From an uncultured Gemmatimonadota bacterium (GTDB lineage Bacteria; Gemmatimonadota; Gemmatimonadetes; Gemmatimonadales; Gemmatimonadaceae), in the NCBI GenBank assembly GCA_902825965.1, contig CADEDA010000008.1:25164-89163 (forward strand): 64,000 nucleotides of DNA, read 5' to 3'. This document shows, one piece after another, positions 38,957 to 48,148 of the stretch. The translations under genes and the position numbers were made by a program. The notes below the pieces were generated by a model, which was not told where the DNA came from, did not search any database, and was given only the letters and a program-made list of their open reading frames with translations. The stretch's first letter is position 1. Every line of letters starts with the position of its first letter.

Positions 38957-39449
38957 CCCCAATCCGCTGATCATCGTCGTCATCTTCGGCCTGTGCACCA
39001 TCCTGGCGATCTGGACGGTGGGCCGCATGACCAAGCGCTACCTCGCCGGCGGCGACGCGGCCCGCAAGCCGGGCGCGCGTGATGCCCTCACGCAGGTGGA
39101 GGTCGATGCGATCGTCTCGCGCGGGCTCGCGACGCCGGCGGAGCTGTTCACGATGGACTCCGACAAGCAGCGGATCCTCGCGCAGACCGCCTTGATGCTG
39201 GTGACCGCCGCACAAGGCCTGCCGACCGCGGGTGTGCCGGCGGCGCCTCCGGAGACCTTCTGCCCGCACTGCGCGGCGCCGGTGACGGATTTCCCGCCGG
39301 TGCTGCCCTGGCGCGCGACCTGCCGCGGCTGCGGCACCGAGCTCGTGTTGCGGCGCGACGGGCCGCGGCTGCTGCTGAGCTACCGCATCAGATCCACCGC
39401 CGCACCCGCCGGCGATACGCCAGGTATGTCTCGCCGAACTTCCGCGTGA
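38949..39449 (+). CDS. Membrane-anchored zinc-ribbon protein
   Basis: 166 aa. One N-terminal membrane helix (about 6-26), a soluble helical part, and a four-cysteine zinc ribbon (FCPHCAAPV, CRGCGTEL). ATG overlaps the methyltransferase by 8 bases. The stop at 39449 lies 62 bases inside the convergent ICMT-like gene. Function unknown. Confidence 0.65.
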   Translation: MANPNPLIIVVIFGLCTILAIWTVGRMTKRYLAGGDAARKPGARDALTQVEVDAIVSRGLATPAELFTMDSDKQRILAQTALMLVTAAQGLPTAGVPAAPPETFCPHCAAPVTDFPPVLPWRATCRGCGTELVLRRDGPRLLLSYRIRSTAAPAGDTPGMSRRTSA

Positions 39450-39849
39450 GGTAGGCCTCCTCGCGGCGCACGAGGGCGAGGTCGGTGATGACGAACGCGG
39501 GCAGCACCATGACGACCACCGCGAGGCGGTTGATCCACACGCCCACCCCGAGCGTGACGAGCGCGAACGCGAGGTAGATCGGGTTCCGCGAGAAGGCGAA
39601 CGGCCCGCGGTCCACGATGCTGCGGGTCGCCTTCCAGGGCTCCACCGGTGTACGCGCCGCACGGAACGTGAGCACCGCCCAGAGCGCGAGTGCGAGGCCG
39701 GCCGCCACCACCACGAGCCCCGTCCACGCCAGGCCGACCGGTCGAGCCGTCAGGGGCCAGAAGCGATGGCCCCACCACCCGAGCACCAACGCCCCCAGCC
39801 ACACCAGCGGCGGCTTGACCGGCAGGTCCGGGTGGTCGACGTCGGTCAT
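39388..39849 (-). CDS. Isoprenylcysteine carboxyl methyltransferase-like membrane protein
   Basis: 153 aa with four hydrophobic segments. The C-terminal half carries the ICMT/PEMT-like core: [20 protein letters not shown], a Glu-rich [20 protein letters not shown] and the terminal RRWI. Such proteins methylate lipids or prenylated substrates. The 3' end overlaps the convergent zinc-ribbon gene. Its start overlaps the EtfD-type stop (ATGA), so both share a transcript and could both act near the quinone pool. Confidence 0.82.
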   Translation of the reverse strand: MTDVDHPDLPVKPPLVWLGALVLGWWGHRFWPLTARPVGLAWTGLVVVAAGLALALWAVLTFRAARTPVEPWKATRSIVDRGPFAFSRNPIYLAFALVTLGVGVWINRLAVVVMVLPAFVITDLALVRREEAYLTRKFGETYLAYRRRVRRWI

Positions 39850-41906
39850 GCGAGCTGCTGCGCGACGACTTCGGCGATGTCGTACACCGGCACCTCACGC
39901 CCCTGCGCCTTCACGCCGTCGGCCATCATCGTCATGCAGAACGGGCAGGCGACCGCCACCGCGTCGGCCTGGGTGCCGAGCGCCTCCTCGGCGCGTTCGA
40001 CGTTGATCCGCTTGCCCACCTTCTCCTCCATCCACATGCGCCCGCCGCCGGCGCCGCAGCAGAGCCCCTTGTCGCGGTTGCGCGGCATCTCGACCAGGGT
40101 CACCACCGGCAGCGCCCGCTTGAGCGTCTCGCGCGGCGCATCGTACACCTCGTTGTAGCGGCCGAGGTAGCAGGAGTCGTGGTACGTGAAGGTGCGGACC
40201 GGTGCATGCAGGTCCTCGCGGATCGGCACGCGGCCCTCGGCCATGAGGTGCTCGATGTACGTCGAGTGGTGCACCACGTCGTACTCGCCACCGAACTGCG
40301 GATACTCGTTGCCGAGCTGGTGGAAGCAATGCGGGCAGGCGGTGACGACCGTCTTGACGCCGTACCGTCCGAGCGTCTCGACGTTGTCCTTGGCGAGCAT
40401 CTGGTAGAGGTACTCGTTGCCCATGCGCCGGGCGGGGTCCCCGTTGCACTTCTCCTCCTGCCCGAGGATCGCGAACTTGACGTTGGCCGCCTGCAGGATG
40501 CGCGCGAACGCCACCGTGGTCTTCTTGGCGCGGTCGTCGAACGAACCCATGCAGCCCACCCAGTAGAGTACGTCGGGCGTCTCGCCGCGCGCGGCCAGCT
40601 CGGCCATGGTCGGGATCTGCATGCCCTCCGCCCACTTGCCGCGGTCGCCGGGGTCGAACGCCCAGGGCGACCCGCTGGCCTCGAGCGACTCGAAGGCCGG
40701 CATCATCTCCTCGGGGAAGCGCGACTCCGAGAGCACGAGGTTGCGGCGCAGCTCGTTGATCACCGAGAGCTGGTCGATCGACACCGGGCACTCGTAGACG
40801 CAGGCGCGGCAGGAGGTGCAGGCCCAGAGTTCCTCGTCGGTGATGTAGCCGTCGAGCAGCGTCCGCTCGGCGAGGCCGGCCGGTGCGTCGGCGCGCAGGG
40901 CCAGCGTGCCGTCGGCCCCGCGCTCCATCCAGGGCGCCTTGGCCTCGAGACGCTCGCGCACGTTGATCATGATCTTGCGCGGGCTGAGCAGCTTGCCCGT
41001 GGTGTTGGCCGGGCAGACGCTGGTGCAGCGGCCGCACTCCGTGCAGGCGAAGCCGTCGAGCAGCGACTTCCAGCTCAGGTGCTCCACGTCCTTGGCGCCG
41101 AACTGCTCGGCGTCGCCGCCGTCGAAGTCCATGGCGCGCATCGCACCGATGTGGCCCGGCCCGCTCGTGTTGGAGAGGAAGGTGTTGGGCAGCGACGCGA
41201 CGACGTGCAGGTGCTTGGAGAACGGCAGGTAGTTGAGGAAGCCGAGCACCAGGAGCGCATGCGCCCACCAGAAGAGCTCGTGCATCAGGGCCGGCGCCGG
41301 CAGGCCCGGGGCGAAGCCGAGCTGCACCAGCAGCTGCGCGAGCGGATAGCTCACCGGATACGCGGATGCGAGTGCGGCCGGCTCCGACGCGAAGTGGAAC
41401 GCCTCCGAGAGGAACATCGTCACCATCAGGGCGGCGATCCACGACAGGATCAGCAGGGGATCGTTCGGATGCGTCTCGGCGCCCTGCAGGCGCGGTACCC
41501 GCTTGGTGAGGCGACGGTAGAGCGCGAACGAGACCATCGCCAGCACGATCGCGGCGAACCCCTCCTGGCTGAGCACGTAGAGCCGGAACAGCGGCTCGGG
41601 CAGGAACAACTCGTAGCCGAACGCCGGGAACACGCCCCCGATGAGCATCTCCGTCGTGCTCGCCCCGAGCACCATGAAGCCCCAGAAGATCAGGGCGTGC
41701 ATCGGACCGGCGATCGAGTCGCGGAAGATCTTCGACTGGAAGATGCCGATGGTGAGCAGGTTGCCGATGCGGGTCGGCAGGGCGTTCCACCGGATGTCAT
41801 CGAGCCGGCCGAGCTGCAGGTAGCCGACGAGGCGCTGGACGTTGGCGCTGAAATAGCCGAGCGCGGCGAGCAGGACGGCGAGGAAGAGCGCGTTGGGGGC
41901 GGTCAT
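39846..41906 (-). CDS. EtfD-type membrane Fe-S oxidoreductase (ETF:menaquinone oxidoreductase)
   Basis: 686 aa from ATG 41906; an in-frame GTG at 41987 is less likely. An N-terminal cytochrome-b-like (NarI-type) membrane domain with about six helices and conserved His (about 1-270) is followed by two 4Fe-4S motifs ([12 protein letters not shown] and [12 protein letters not shown]) and two CCG domains ([30 protein letters not shown]). This architecture matches Rv0338c/EtfD-like proteins that move electrons from ETF to menaquinone. etfAB and an acyl-CoA dehydrogenase are in the same window. Confidence 0.85.
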   Translation of the reverse strand: MTAPNALFLAVLLAALGYFSANVQRLVGYLQLGRLDDIRWNALPTRIGNLLTIGIFQSKIFRDSIAGPMHALIFWGFMVLGASTTEMLIGGVFPAFGYELFLPEPLFRLYVLSQEGFAAIVLAMVSFALYRRLTKRVPRLQGAETHPNDPLLILSWIAALMVTMFLSEAFHFASEPAALASAYPVSYPLAQLLVQLGFAPGLPAPALMHELFWWAHALLVLGFLNYLPFSKHLHVVASLPNTFLSNTSGPGHIGAMRAMDFDGGDAEQFGAKDVEHLSWKSLLDGFACTECGRCTSVCPANTTGKLLSPRKIMINVRERLEAKAPWMERGADGTLALRADAPAGLAERTLLDGYITDEELWACTSCRACVYECPVSIDQLSVINELRRNLVLSESRFPEEMMPAFESLEASGSPWAFDPGDRGKWAEGMQIPTMAELAARGETPDVLYWVGCMGSFDDRAKKTTVAFARILQAANVKFAILGQEEKCNGDPARRMGNEYLYQMLAKDNVETLGRYGVKTVVTACPHCFHQLGNEYPQFGGEYDVVHHSTYIEHLMAEGRVPIREDLHAPVRTFTYHDSCYLGRYNEVYDAPRETLKRALPVVTLVEMPRNRDKGLCCGAGGGRMWMEEKVGKRINVERAEEALGTQADAVAVACPFCMTMMADGVKAQGREVPVYDIAEVVAQQLA

Positions 41907-41911
41907 GCCGA

Positions 41912-41917
41912 AAAATA
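41912..41917 (-). promoter_or_regulatory. Candidate -10 (TATTTT) for the EtfD-type gene
   Basis: On the minus strand TATTTT stands 5 bases before the ATG at 41906, which would make the transcript leaderless and supports this start. Confidence 0.4.
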
Positions 41918-42084
41918 GCGTCCACGGCTGGCGCACGGCGAGCAGCGCCGCCGGTGCGGCACGTCCCCGTGTTCGAGCGCCCGTCACGTCGGCGCGCTAG
42001 TTTCTCCGGTCCGGACGCCGTCGGCCTGCTGCAGGGGACGAGGGTCCGGTTCCCGCATCCTCCGGTTCCAGCCCCAGACCGCCC

Positions 42085-43395
42085 ATGTCCACTCCGACCT
42101 CGCGCCGCCTCGCCCCTGTCGCGGCTGTCGCACTCGCCGCACTGGTGGCGGTCGCGCCACTCGCCGCGCAGCAGTATCCCACGGCCTGGGACCCGGCCCA
42201 CCTCAACCGCCCCGACGTGAAGGCGGCGCTGGCGCACTTGGAGGCCGGCTTCCCGAAGCAGGTGGACGAGTGGATCCGCATCGCGCAGATGCCGGGCAAG
42301 TCCGGGCATGAGCAGCAGCGTGGCGCGTACGTGAAGGCGGAGATGGAGAAGGAAGGCCTGCGCGTCCGCGTGGACTCCATCGGCAACGTGACCGGCGTGC
42401 GGAAGGGCACGGGCGGCGGACCGACGATCGTGTTCGCGGCGCACATGGACATCGTGCACTCGCTCGAGACCAACACCACCGTGCGCCGCGCCGGCGACAC
42501 GTTGCACGCACCGGGCATCTTCGACAACAGCGCCTCGGTAGCGAACATGCTCGCGACCATCCGCGCGCTGAACGCCGCCAAGGTCGTCACCACCGGCGAC
42601 CTCATCTTCGTCGGTACGGTGCAGGAGGAGCTGGGGCTGCGCGGCATGGACTACTGGTTCAAGACCAATCCCAAACCCGACCTGCTCATCGCGATGGACG
42701 GCGGGCTCGGAGCGGTGAGCTACGGCGCGCTCGGCATCTACTGGACGCGCTACCGGTTCAAGTCCGAGGGTGCACACACGCTGCGCTCACGCGGCATGCC
42801 CACGCCGGTGAAGGCGCTGGCCGAGGCGGTGCAGGGCATCTATGCCCTGCAACCGGCCCCGTTGCCCAACGGCGCCGTGATCAACATCGGCCAGGTGCAC
42901 GGAGGCGAGATCTTCAACGGCATCCCGCAGGACCTCTACTTCACCGTGGACCTGCGCACGCCGGACCCCGCGCTGCTCGACTCGCTCGATCGCCGCATCA
43001 CGCGCATCGTGCAGGCGGCCGCCGATCGCGAGAAGGTGACACTGGTGGTGGAGGTGGAGCAGCAGAACGGGGCCGGTGGCACGGAGCGGATGCTCGAACC
43101 CAAGCGCCGGCATCCGCTGGTGCAGACCGCGATCGACATCCAGAAGCACCTCAAGGTCGACTTCGGCATGCCGGGTGCCGCCGAGGCGATCCCCAGCGGC
43201 AGCACCGATGCCAACGTGGGGGTGGTTCTCGGCGTGCCGAGCATCGCGATCGGGCGCTCGCAGGGCGGCAACCAGCACACTCTCACCGAGTGGGCGCACT
43301 GGCCGAGCGCGCTGCAGGGGACCAAGCTGACGTTGTTGCTGGCGACGACCTTCGGCGACGGGATCAAGCCCGTGTCGGCGCGCTTCGTGCCCTGA
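42085..43395 (+). CDS. Secreted M20-family metallopeptidase
   Basis: 436 aa. The signal peptide ends PLAAQQYPT. Metal-binding residues of M20/M28-like enzymes are in VFAAHMDIVHS, GIFDNSASVANML, QEELGLRG and NQHTLTEWAHW, and a dimerisation-like domain lies at about 215-330. It is probably a di-zinc amino- or dipeptidase of the periplasm. It stands alone, divergent from the EtfD-type gene and convergent with the TetR gene. Confidence 0.85.
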   Translation: MSTPTSRRLAPVAAVALAALVAVAPLAAQQYPTAWDPAHLNRPDVKAALAHLEAGFPKQVDEWIRIAQMPGKSGHEQQRGAYVKAEMEKEGLRVRVDSIGNVTGVRKGTGGGPTIVFAAHMDIVHSLETNTTVRRAGDTLHAPGIFDNSASVANMLATIRALNAAKVVTTGDLIFVGTVQEELGLRGMDYWFKTNPKPDLLIAMDGGLGAVSYGALGIYWTRYRFKSEGAHTLRSRGMPTPVKALAEAVQGIYALQPAPLPNGAVINIGQVHGGEIFNGIPQDLYFTVDLRTPDPALLDSLDRRITRIVQAAADREKVTLVVEVEQQNGAGGTERMLEPKRRHPLVQTAIDIQKHLKVDFGMPGAAEAIPSGSTDANVGVVLGVPSIAIGRSQGGNQHTLTEWAHWPSALQGTKLTLLLATTFGDGIKPVSARFVP

Positions 43396-43419
43396 GCGGG
43401 GGCGCGGCCCGCGGCGCGC

Positions 43420-44103
43420 TCACATGATGGTGCGGAAGACCATCTCGACCAGGAACTCCGTCGTCGAGGCATCCGGTCGCTGCGGGTCGACATCGGTGAG
43501 CCGCGGGAGGTGCTCCGAGAAGTACCGCTGCAGGTGCGAGCTCTCCACCACCGTCGAGACCAGCGCCACCGGATACAGGTACGCCGGACTGACCTCGCGG
43601 ATGAGGTCCGCGACGCGGCGACACAGCCGCTTGTAGCCCAGGTACAGGCCCTCGCGGTTCTCCTCGGTCACCTCGCGGTGCAGGTAGACCTTCGGTGACT
43701 CGGCCACCACGACGCGGTACAGCACCTCCTCGTCGATGTGCGGCACGCGGTCATCCCGGGAGATCGGGCGCGTCAACTCCTCGAGTGCACGCCGGAGCCG
43801 GATCGAGGCATCGCCGATGTTGGTCGTCGCGAGGACGATCCGGTACTCCATCCAGTTCCAGTACCAGGCCGTGAGGTACAGGAGCAGGCGGTGCTTGTTC
43901 TTGAAGTAGCGGTAGATCGAGGCTTCGGTGGTGCCGATGCGGTCGGCCAGCTTGCGGAACGTGAAGGCCTCGTAGCCGAGCTCGTCGAGCAGCAGGATCC
44001 CCTGCCCGACGATGGACAAGCCCAAGTCACTGGTGACCGGGTCCTTCACATGGAACCGAGGGTCCATGTGCAGGCGCACCTGGTCGATCACGGGCTGGGT
44101 CAC
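43420..44103 (-). CDS. TetR-family transcriptional regulator
   Basis: 227 aa. The N-terminal helix-turn-helix (residues about 29-75) reads GILLLDELGYEAFTFRKLADRIGTTEASIYRYFKNKHRLL. The C-terminal ligand domain is helical and ends VFRTIM. GTG 44103 overlaps the carbonic anhydrase stop (GTGA). As the last gene of the SulP-CA-TetR unit it may autoregulate the operon through the 13-bp palindrome in the promoter at 46318-46330. Confidence 0.9.
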   Translation of the reverse strand: MTQPVIDQVRLHMDPRFHVKDPVTSDLGLSIVGQGILLLDELGYEAFTFRKLADRIGTTEASIYRYFKNKHRLLLYLTAWYWNWMEYRIVLATTNIGDASIRLRRALEELTRPISRDDRVPHIDEEVLYRVVVAESPKVYLHREVTEENREGLYLGYKRLCRRVADLIREVSPAYLYPVALVSTVVESSHLQRYFSEHLPRLTDVDPQRPDASTTEFLVEMVFRTIM

Positions 44104-44747
44104 GAGGCGCCGATGAGGATGCGCGTATCGTAGAACTCGACTGCGCCCGACTCCACGTCATACATCCCGCCGACGATCGCGACCTCGGAGTTCCGGACCA
44201 TCTGCGCGAGCAGGGGGCTGCGTTGCATGATCTGACTCTTGACGAGCATCACGTTGAGCTCCGCCACGCGTTCGACGAAGTCGGGATTGGAGGACGAACG
44301 GTCGCCGACCGTGTCGGTCTCGAGGGAGATCGCGTCCTCGATCTTCCGCAGCAAGGTCGTCAGGTTGCCGAGCCGCACGCCGTCACAGGCGCCGCGCACG
44401 GCACCGCACTTCGTGTGACCGAGCACCACTATAGCCTTGGCACCAGCCACCTTGCAAGCGAACTCCATGCTGCCGAGGATGTCGTCGTTCAGGACGTTGC
44501 CGGCGATGCGGGTGCTGAAGATGTCGCCGAGGCCCTGGTCGAACACCAGCTCCGCCGAGGTGCGTGAGTCGATGCAGCTCAGCACGATCGCCATCGGGTG
44601 CTGCCCTTCGCTGGTCTCGTTGACCTGCTGGAGCAGGTTGCGGTTGGTCTTGAGGTTGTTGATGAACCGCTCGTTGCCCTTCCGCAGCACCTCGATCACT
44701 TGGTGCGGGGTGAGCGAATCGCGGACTTCACGGGTGAGGGTGCGCAT
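44100..44747 (-). CDS. Beta-class carbonic anhydrase
   Basis: 215 aa. Zinc ligands and catalytic pair are seen: SCIDSRT (Cys, Asp-Arg dyad) and GHTKCGAV (His, Cys). Interconverts CO2 and bicarbonate. It lies 9 bp after the SulP transporter gene, a pairing that suggests bicarbonate capture or pH control. The TetR start overlaps its stop. Confidence 0.95.
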   Translation of the reverse strand: MRTLTREVRDSLTPHQVIEVLRKGNERFINNLKTNRNLLQQVNETSEGQHPMAIVLSCIDSRTSAELVFDQGLGDIFSTRIAGNVLNDDILGSMEFACKVAGAKAIVVLGHTKCGAVRGACDGVRLGNLTTLLRKIEDAISLETDTVGDRSSSNPDFVERVAELNVMLVKSQIMQRSPLLAQMVRNSEVAIVGGMYDVESGAVEFYDTRILIGAS

Positions 44748-44756
44748 CTCGGGGTC

Positions 44757-46283
44757 CTAGGAGAGGGTGAGTCCACGGAACTCGACGGCGATCTCGCGCG
44801 CCGAGGCACTGCGGTGGAAGTCGCGGAGGATCTCGCGCACGTCGAAGTCGATGACCTTCGACCGCGTGGCGTCGATCACGACCCGGGCGCGCGGCGGGAC
44901 CGCCGCCAGCTGCTCGAGGATGCGCCCCTTGTTCAGGAACGACACCTCCTCGGCCAGCTGGATGCGGTACTCCTCGCTGCCGGGGGCATGCTGCTGCAGC
45001 GTGAACGGGTTCCGGAGGTTGTGGTGCAGCACCACCACCACCGCGACGCCCATGCCGATGGCGATGCCGCGGAGCAGGTCCGTCGCGAGGATCCCCGCCA
45101 CCGTCGCGAGGAAGGGCACGAACTGCTCCCAGCCGTGCCGGTACATCTGCTGGAACAGCGACGGCTTGGCCAGCTTGTAGCCGACGACGAACAGCACCGC
45201 GGCCAGCGTCGCGAGCGGGATCCGATTCAGCAGCCAAGGCACGGTCGCGATCGACACCATGATCCAGACACCGTGCAGGATCGCGGAGAGCTTCGTCCGG
45301 CCACCGAACGTGATGTTGGCGGAGCTCCGCACGATGACCTGCGTGATCGGCAGCCCCCCGATCATCCCCGAGACGACGTTGCCGAGGCCCTGCGCCTTGA
45401 GCTCGCGGTTGGTGGGTGTGATGCGCTTCTGCGGATCGAGGCGGTCCGTGGCCTCGACGCAGAGCAAGGTCTCGATGCTCGCCACCAGCGCGAGCACCAG
45501 GGCCACGACGTAGACCTCCGTGCGCGCGAGCACGGAGAAGTCGGGCGTGCTGTGCTGGCCGAGGAACTCCGCGATGCTGCCCGCAATGGGGATCGCGACC
45601 ATCTGGTGCGCCGCCAGCGACCACGGCAGCGCGCCGGACGCGAACAGCGAACTCAGCAGGATGCCCACGGCGACGGCGGCCAGCGGTCCGGGCAGCATCC
45701 GGAAGGGCTTGAAGCGCGGCGCGAGTACGCCATCCCAGAGCAGGAGCAGGGTGAGCGAGACCGCTGCGACGACGAGCGCGCCTGGCGTGATTGCGGCGAG
45801 GAGCGCGCCGATGCCGTCGCCCGCAGCTGTCGCGCTCGCCTCGCCGGCCGCGCCGGGGGCCGGGAAGGTGCCCAGCGCATGCGGGATCTGCTTGATGATG
45901 ATGAGCAGCCCGATGCCGGTGAGCATGCCCTTGATCACCGAGGAGGGGAAATAGTAGGCGATGCTGCCGAGGCCGACGAAGCCCATCAGGATCTGGAGCA
46001 GCCCGGCCAGCACCACCGCCGCGAGGAACGCCTCGAACGAACCCCCGAGCGTGGCGATCGCATTGAGCACGATCACCGCAAGCCCGGCCGCCGGACCGCT
46101 CACGCCCAGGGGCGATCCACTCGCCGCTCCCACCACGATGCCGCCCACCACACCGGCGATGAGGCCCGCGAAGAGTGGCGCACCGGAGGCAAGTGCGATG
46201 CCGAGGCACAACGGCACCGCGACGAAGAAGACCACGACGCTCGCCGGCAGATCGTGCTTGAGTTCGCGCAAGAGCGTGTTCAT
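44757..46283 (-). CDS. SulP-family anion transporter with STAS domain
   Basis: 508 aa. About 10-12 membrane helices including SGPAAGLAVIVLNAI, GSIAYYFPSSVIKGMLTGIG and GGLPITQVIVRSSANITFGGRTKLSAI, which are SulP landmarks, followed by a C-terminal STAS domain (about 425-508). With a carbonic anhydrase encoded 9 bp downstream, bicarbonate is the likely substrate, although sulfate is the family default. Confidence 0.92.
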   Translation of the reverse strand: MNTLLRELKHDLPASVVVFFVAVPLCLGIALASGAPLFAGLIAGVVGGIVVGAASGSPLGVSGPAAGLAVIVLNAIATLGGSFEAFLAAVVLAGLLQILMGFVGLGSIAYYFPSSVIKGMLTGIGLLIIIKQIPHALGTFPAPGAAGEASATAAGDGIGALLAAITPGALVVAAVSLTLLLLWDGVLAPRFKPFRMLPGPLAAVAVGILLSSLFASGALPWSLAAHQMVAIPIAGSIAEFLGQHSTPDFSVLARTEVYVVALVLALVASIETLLCVEATDRLDPQKRITPTNRELKAQGLGNVVSGMIGGLPITQVIVRSSANITFGGRTKLSAILHGVWIMVSIATVPWLLNRIPLATLAAVLFVVGYKLAKPSLFQQMYRHGWEQFVPFLATVAGILATDLLRGIAIGMGVAVVVVLHHNLRNPFTLQQHAPGSEEYRIQLAEEVSFLNKGRILEQLAAVPPRARVVIDATRSKVIDFDVREILRDFHRSASAREIAVEFRGLTLS

Positions 46284-46296
46284 GTCCCCGAAATGA

Positions 46297-46349
46297 TTGT
46301 TTTACTGTTGCTTTACAATAGTATTACTATCATCCGGAGTCGCCGTCAA
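46297..46349 (-). promoter_or_regulatory. SulP-CA-TetR promoter with palindrome and direct repeats
   Basis: On the minus strand TTGACG (46344-46349), a 17-bp spacer and TAATAC (46321-46326) form a sigma-70-like promoter. A perfect palindrome ATAGTA-T-TACTAT (46318-46330) overlays the -10. Just downstream come direct repeats TTGTTTTAC and TTGCTTTAC (46297-46305, 46308-46316). The TetR encoded in the operon is the obvious candidate binder (inference). Confidence 0.55.
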
Positions 46350-46446
46350 GGCACCCTCCGACATTCGAGCCGCCGACGCAGCGACCCGAGCCGACCAGAA
46401 CGTGGTATCTGCAACTACTGCATGGACTTGCGCCAAACTCGCGCAA

Positions 46447-48066
46447 TCAGCCATCGCGACAGAGTCCGGCGAGGGAGCGGAAGAACCGCGGCGACCCCGA
46501 TGCCGCCAGGACGAACCCGCGCTCCTGCTGGCCGCCCTTTGCCGCCAGCACGCCCGCGAGCGCACGACGCTCCTTGCTTGACCAGCGGTCGAGCGACGGA
46601 ATGGACGCGGCCACGGGCGCGAGACGTGCGAACGCATCGCGTTCGTCCGCGGTCCAGCGGCCGACTGCGACACCCAGCATGCGCGCCAGGCGGGCGGCGA
46701 CCCGGTCCACGGCCACTCGCCGGGCCACGCGCCCCTCGTCCGCGAGGCGGGCTGTTCCGCGCAGCGCGGCCCCCGCGAGCCAACGCTCGTCGAACGCATC
46801 GCGTGGGTCGAACGACGCGAGATCGAGCCGGAGGTCCGCGCCGGCGAGCCGCTTGAGCGTCGCCAGCGGACTGCGATAGCTGCGATCCACGCGCCGCCGC
46901 GCCGCCTCCGCATCCGCGAGCGCGGCCACGGCCGGGTCGCTCGGCCGGAAGCCGAGGCGGTGGTAGAACCAGAACGCGCCGCTGCGCAGCGCTTCGCTGT
47001 TCCCTCCCCCGATCTGGAATGGACTGGCGATGAATCGCCGGCTGCCGAACAGCGCGTGGAAGGCCTGCAGGGCGCGGACCCAGAGCATGCCGGCTTCTGT
47101 GCCGCGGAAGGGCGCGAAGATGTTGATGCCGGTGTTCGCTTGGCGGAACAGCGGACTCACCCCACCGTATCCCACCGGCACGCCGTTCGCGAACAGCACT
47201 AGCCCGTAGTTGGCCTCGAGCGAGAGCCTGAGCGGCGGCACCACGCCGATCACGGCGAGGCTCGTGCCGGCCCCGAGGTCCGCGAGCCAGACTTCGTTCC
47301 GGTTGGCGTGCGAGATGGCGTGCACTTCGCGGCAACGGACCGCGAGGGTCTCGCGCGAGACGGCGATCACCCGGTCCGCCTCGGTCGGTGGCAGCAGGCG
47401 CAGCCTGCGGAGCGGTGCGGCGATCAAACGTGCCGGCCGTGCCGGCGTGTCGCGGAACCGCGCCCGGACCGCGGGCCGGTCCACCGGAAGCCTCGCCCGC
47501 AGCAGGCCCGCCTCACGCAGTCGCCAGACGATGGGCAACGCCGCACGCTCCCAGTCCGCGGCACGTCGTGGGAGCGGGTCCCCGCTCCGCCGCAACACAT
47601 CGAGCACCCAGGCGAGGTCCGACGGCCACGCGTCCCCGCGGGCCACGCGCAGCCAGGCGCGCATGGACAGCGTGTCCGAATCGAAGCCGTCCTCCTCCGC
47701 GCGTGCGATCACCGGCCGCAGCAGTGCGTCGAGCGCGTCGGAGACTCCCGCGTCGCGCCAGTCGATCTCCACGTCGCCGGGGAAGCGCGCCACCAACCAC
47801 TCCGCGATGCCGAGGTCGAAGCAGTGGCGCGTGGTGCTCCCGTCGTGCCCCGAATCATCCCCGCGCCGCCGGAGGCGGGCCGGCATGCGGCCGCGCGCGA
47901 CGCAAAGCGCGGCGGCGGCACGCTCCGCGTCCGCGAACTCCGGTCGCGACTTGGGAAAGGCCAGCGTGGCGAGCAGCGCGTCGGCGTGTGCTGCGGACGC
48001 GCGCCAACTGCGCGGGGCACGCGGCAGGGTGCTCCCGACTGGTGTCGCCTGCCGATCGGCGGCCAT
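46447..48066 (-). CDS. Large protein with a GNAT-like segment, unknown family
   Basis: 539 aa from ATG 48066 (an upstream GTG at 48099 would lie inside the etf terminator hairpin). Very Arg/Ala-rich with no signal or clear membrane helix. The only recognisable part is about residues 295-390, where VPVGYGGVSPLF, INIFAPFRGTEAGMLWVRAL and FQIGGGNSEALRSGAFWFYHRLGFRP resemble a GNAT acyltransferase core ending in the Y-x-x-LGF motif. The N-terminal 250 residues may form a helical repeat-like domain. Function unknown. Confidence 0.6.
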   Translation of the reverse strand: MAADRQATPVGSTLPRAPRSWRASAAHADALLATLAFPKSRPEFADAERAAAALCVARGRMPARLRRRGDDSGHDGSTTRHCFDLGIAEWLVARFPGDVEIDWRDAGVSDALDALLRPVIARAEEDGFDSDTLSMRAWLRVARGDAWPSDLAWVLDVLRRSGDPLPRRAADWERAALPIVWRLREAGLLRARLPVDRPAVRARFRDTPARPARLIAAPLRRLRLLPPTEADRVIAVSRETLAVRCREVHAISHANRNEVWLADLGAGTSLAVIGVVPPLRLSLEANYGLVLFANGVPVGYGGVSPLFRQANTGINIFAPFRGTEAGMLWVRALQAFHALFGSRRFIASPFQIGGGNSEALRSGAFWFYHRLGFRPSDPAVAALADAEAARRRVDRSYRSPLATLKRLAGADLRLDLASFDPRDAFDERWLAGAALRGTARLADEGRVARRVAVDRVAARLARMLGVAVGRWTADERDAFARLAPVAASIPSLDRWSSKERRALAGVLAAKGGQQERGFVLAASGSPRFFRSLAGLCRDG

Positions 48067-48084
48067 GGGGCGTGAGCGAGAGAA

Positions 48085-48113
48085 GGGCGCGGCGATCACC
48101 GATCGCCGCGCCC
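48085..48113 (-). terminator. Perfect 13-bp hairpin after etfA
   Basis: GGGCGCGGCGATC (48085-48097) and GATCGCCGCGCCC (48101-48113) pair perfectly around a 3-base loop. On the minus strand it starts 36 bases after the etfA stop and is followed by TTCTCTCGCTC, a weak pyrimidine tract. Confidence 0.75.
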
Positions 48114-48148
48114 TTGATGCTACTGCGATCGGCCTTCGTCCGCGCGGG

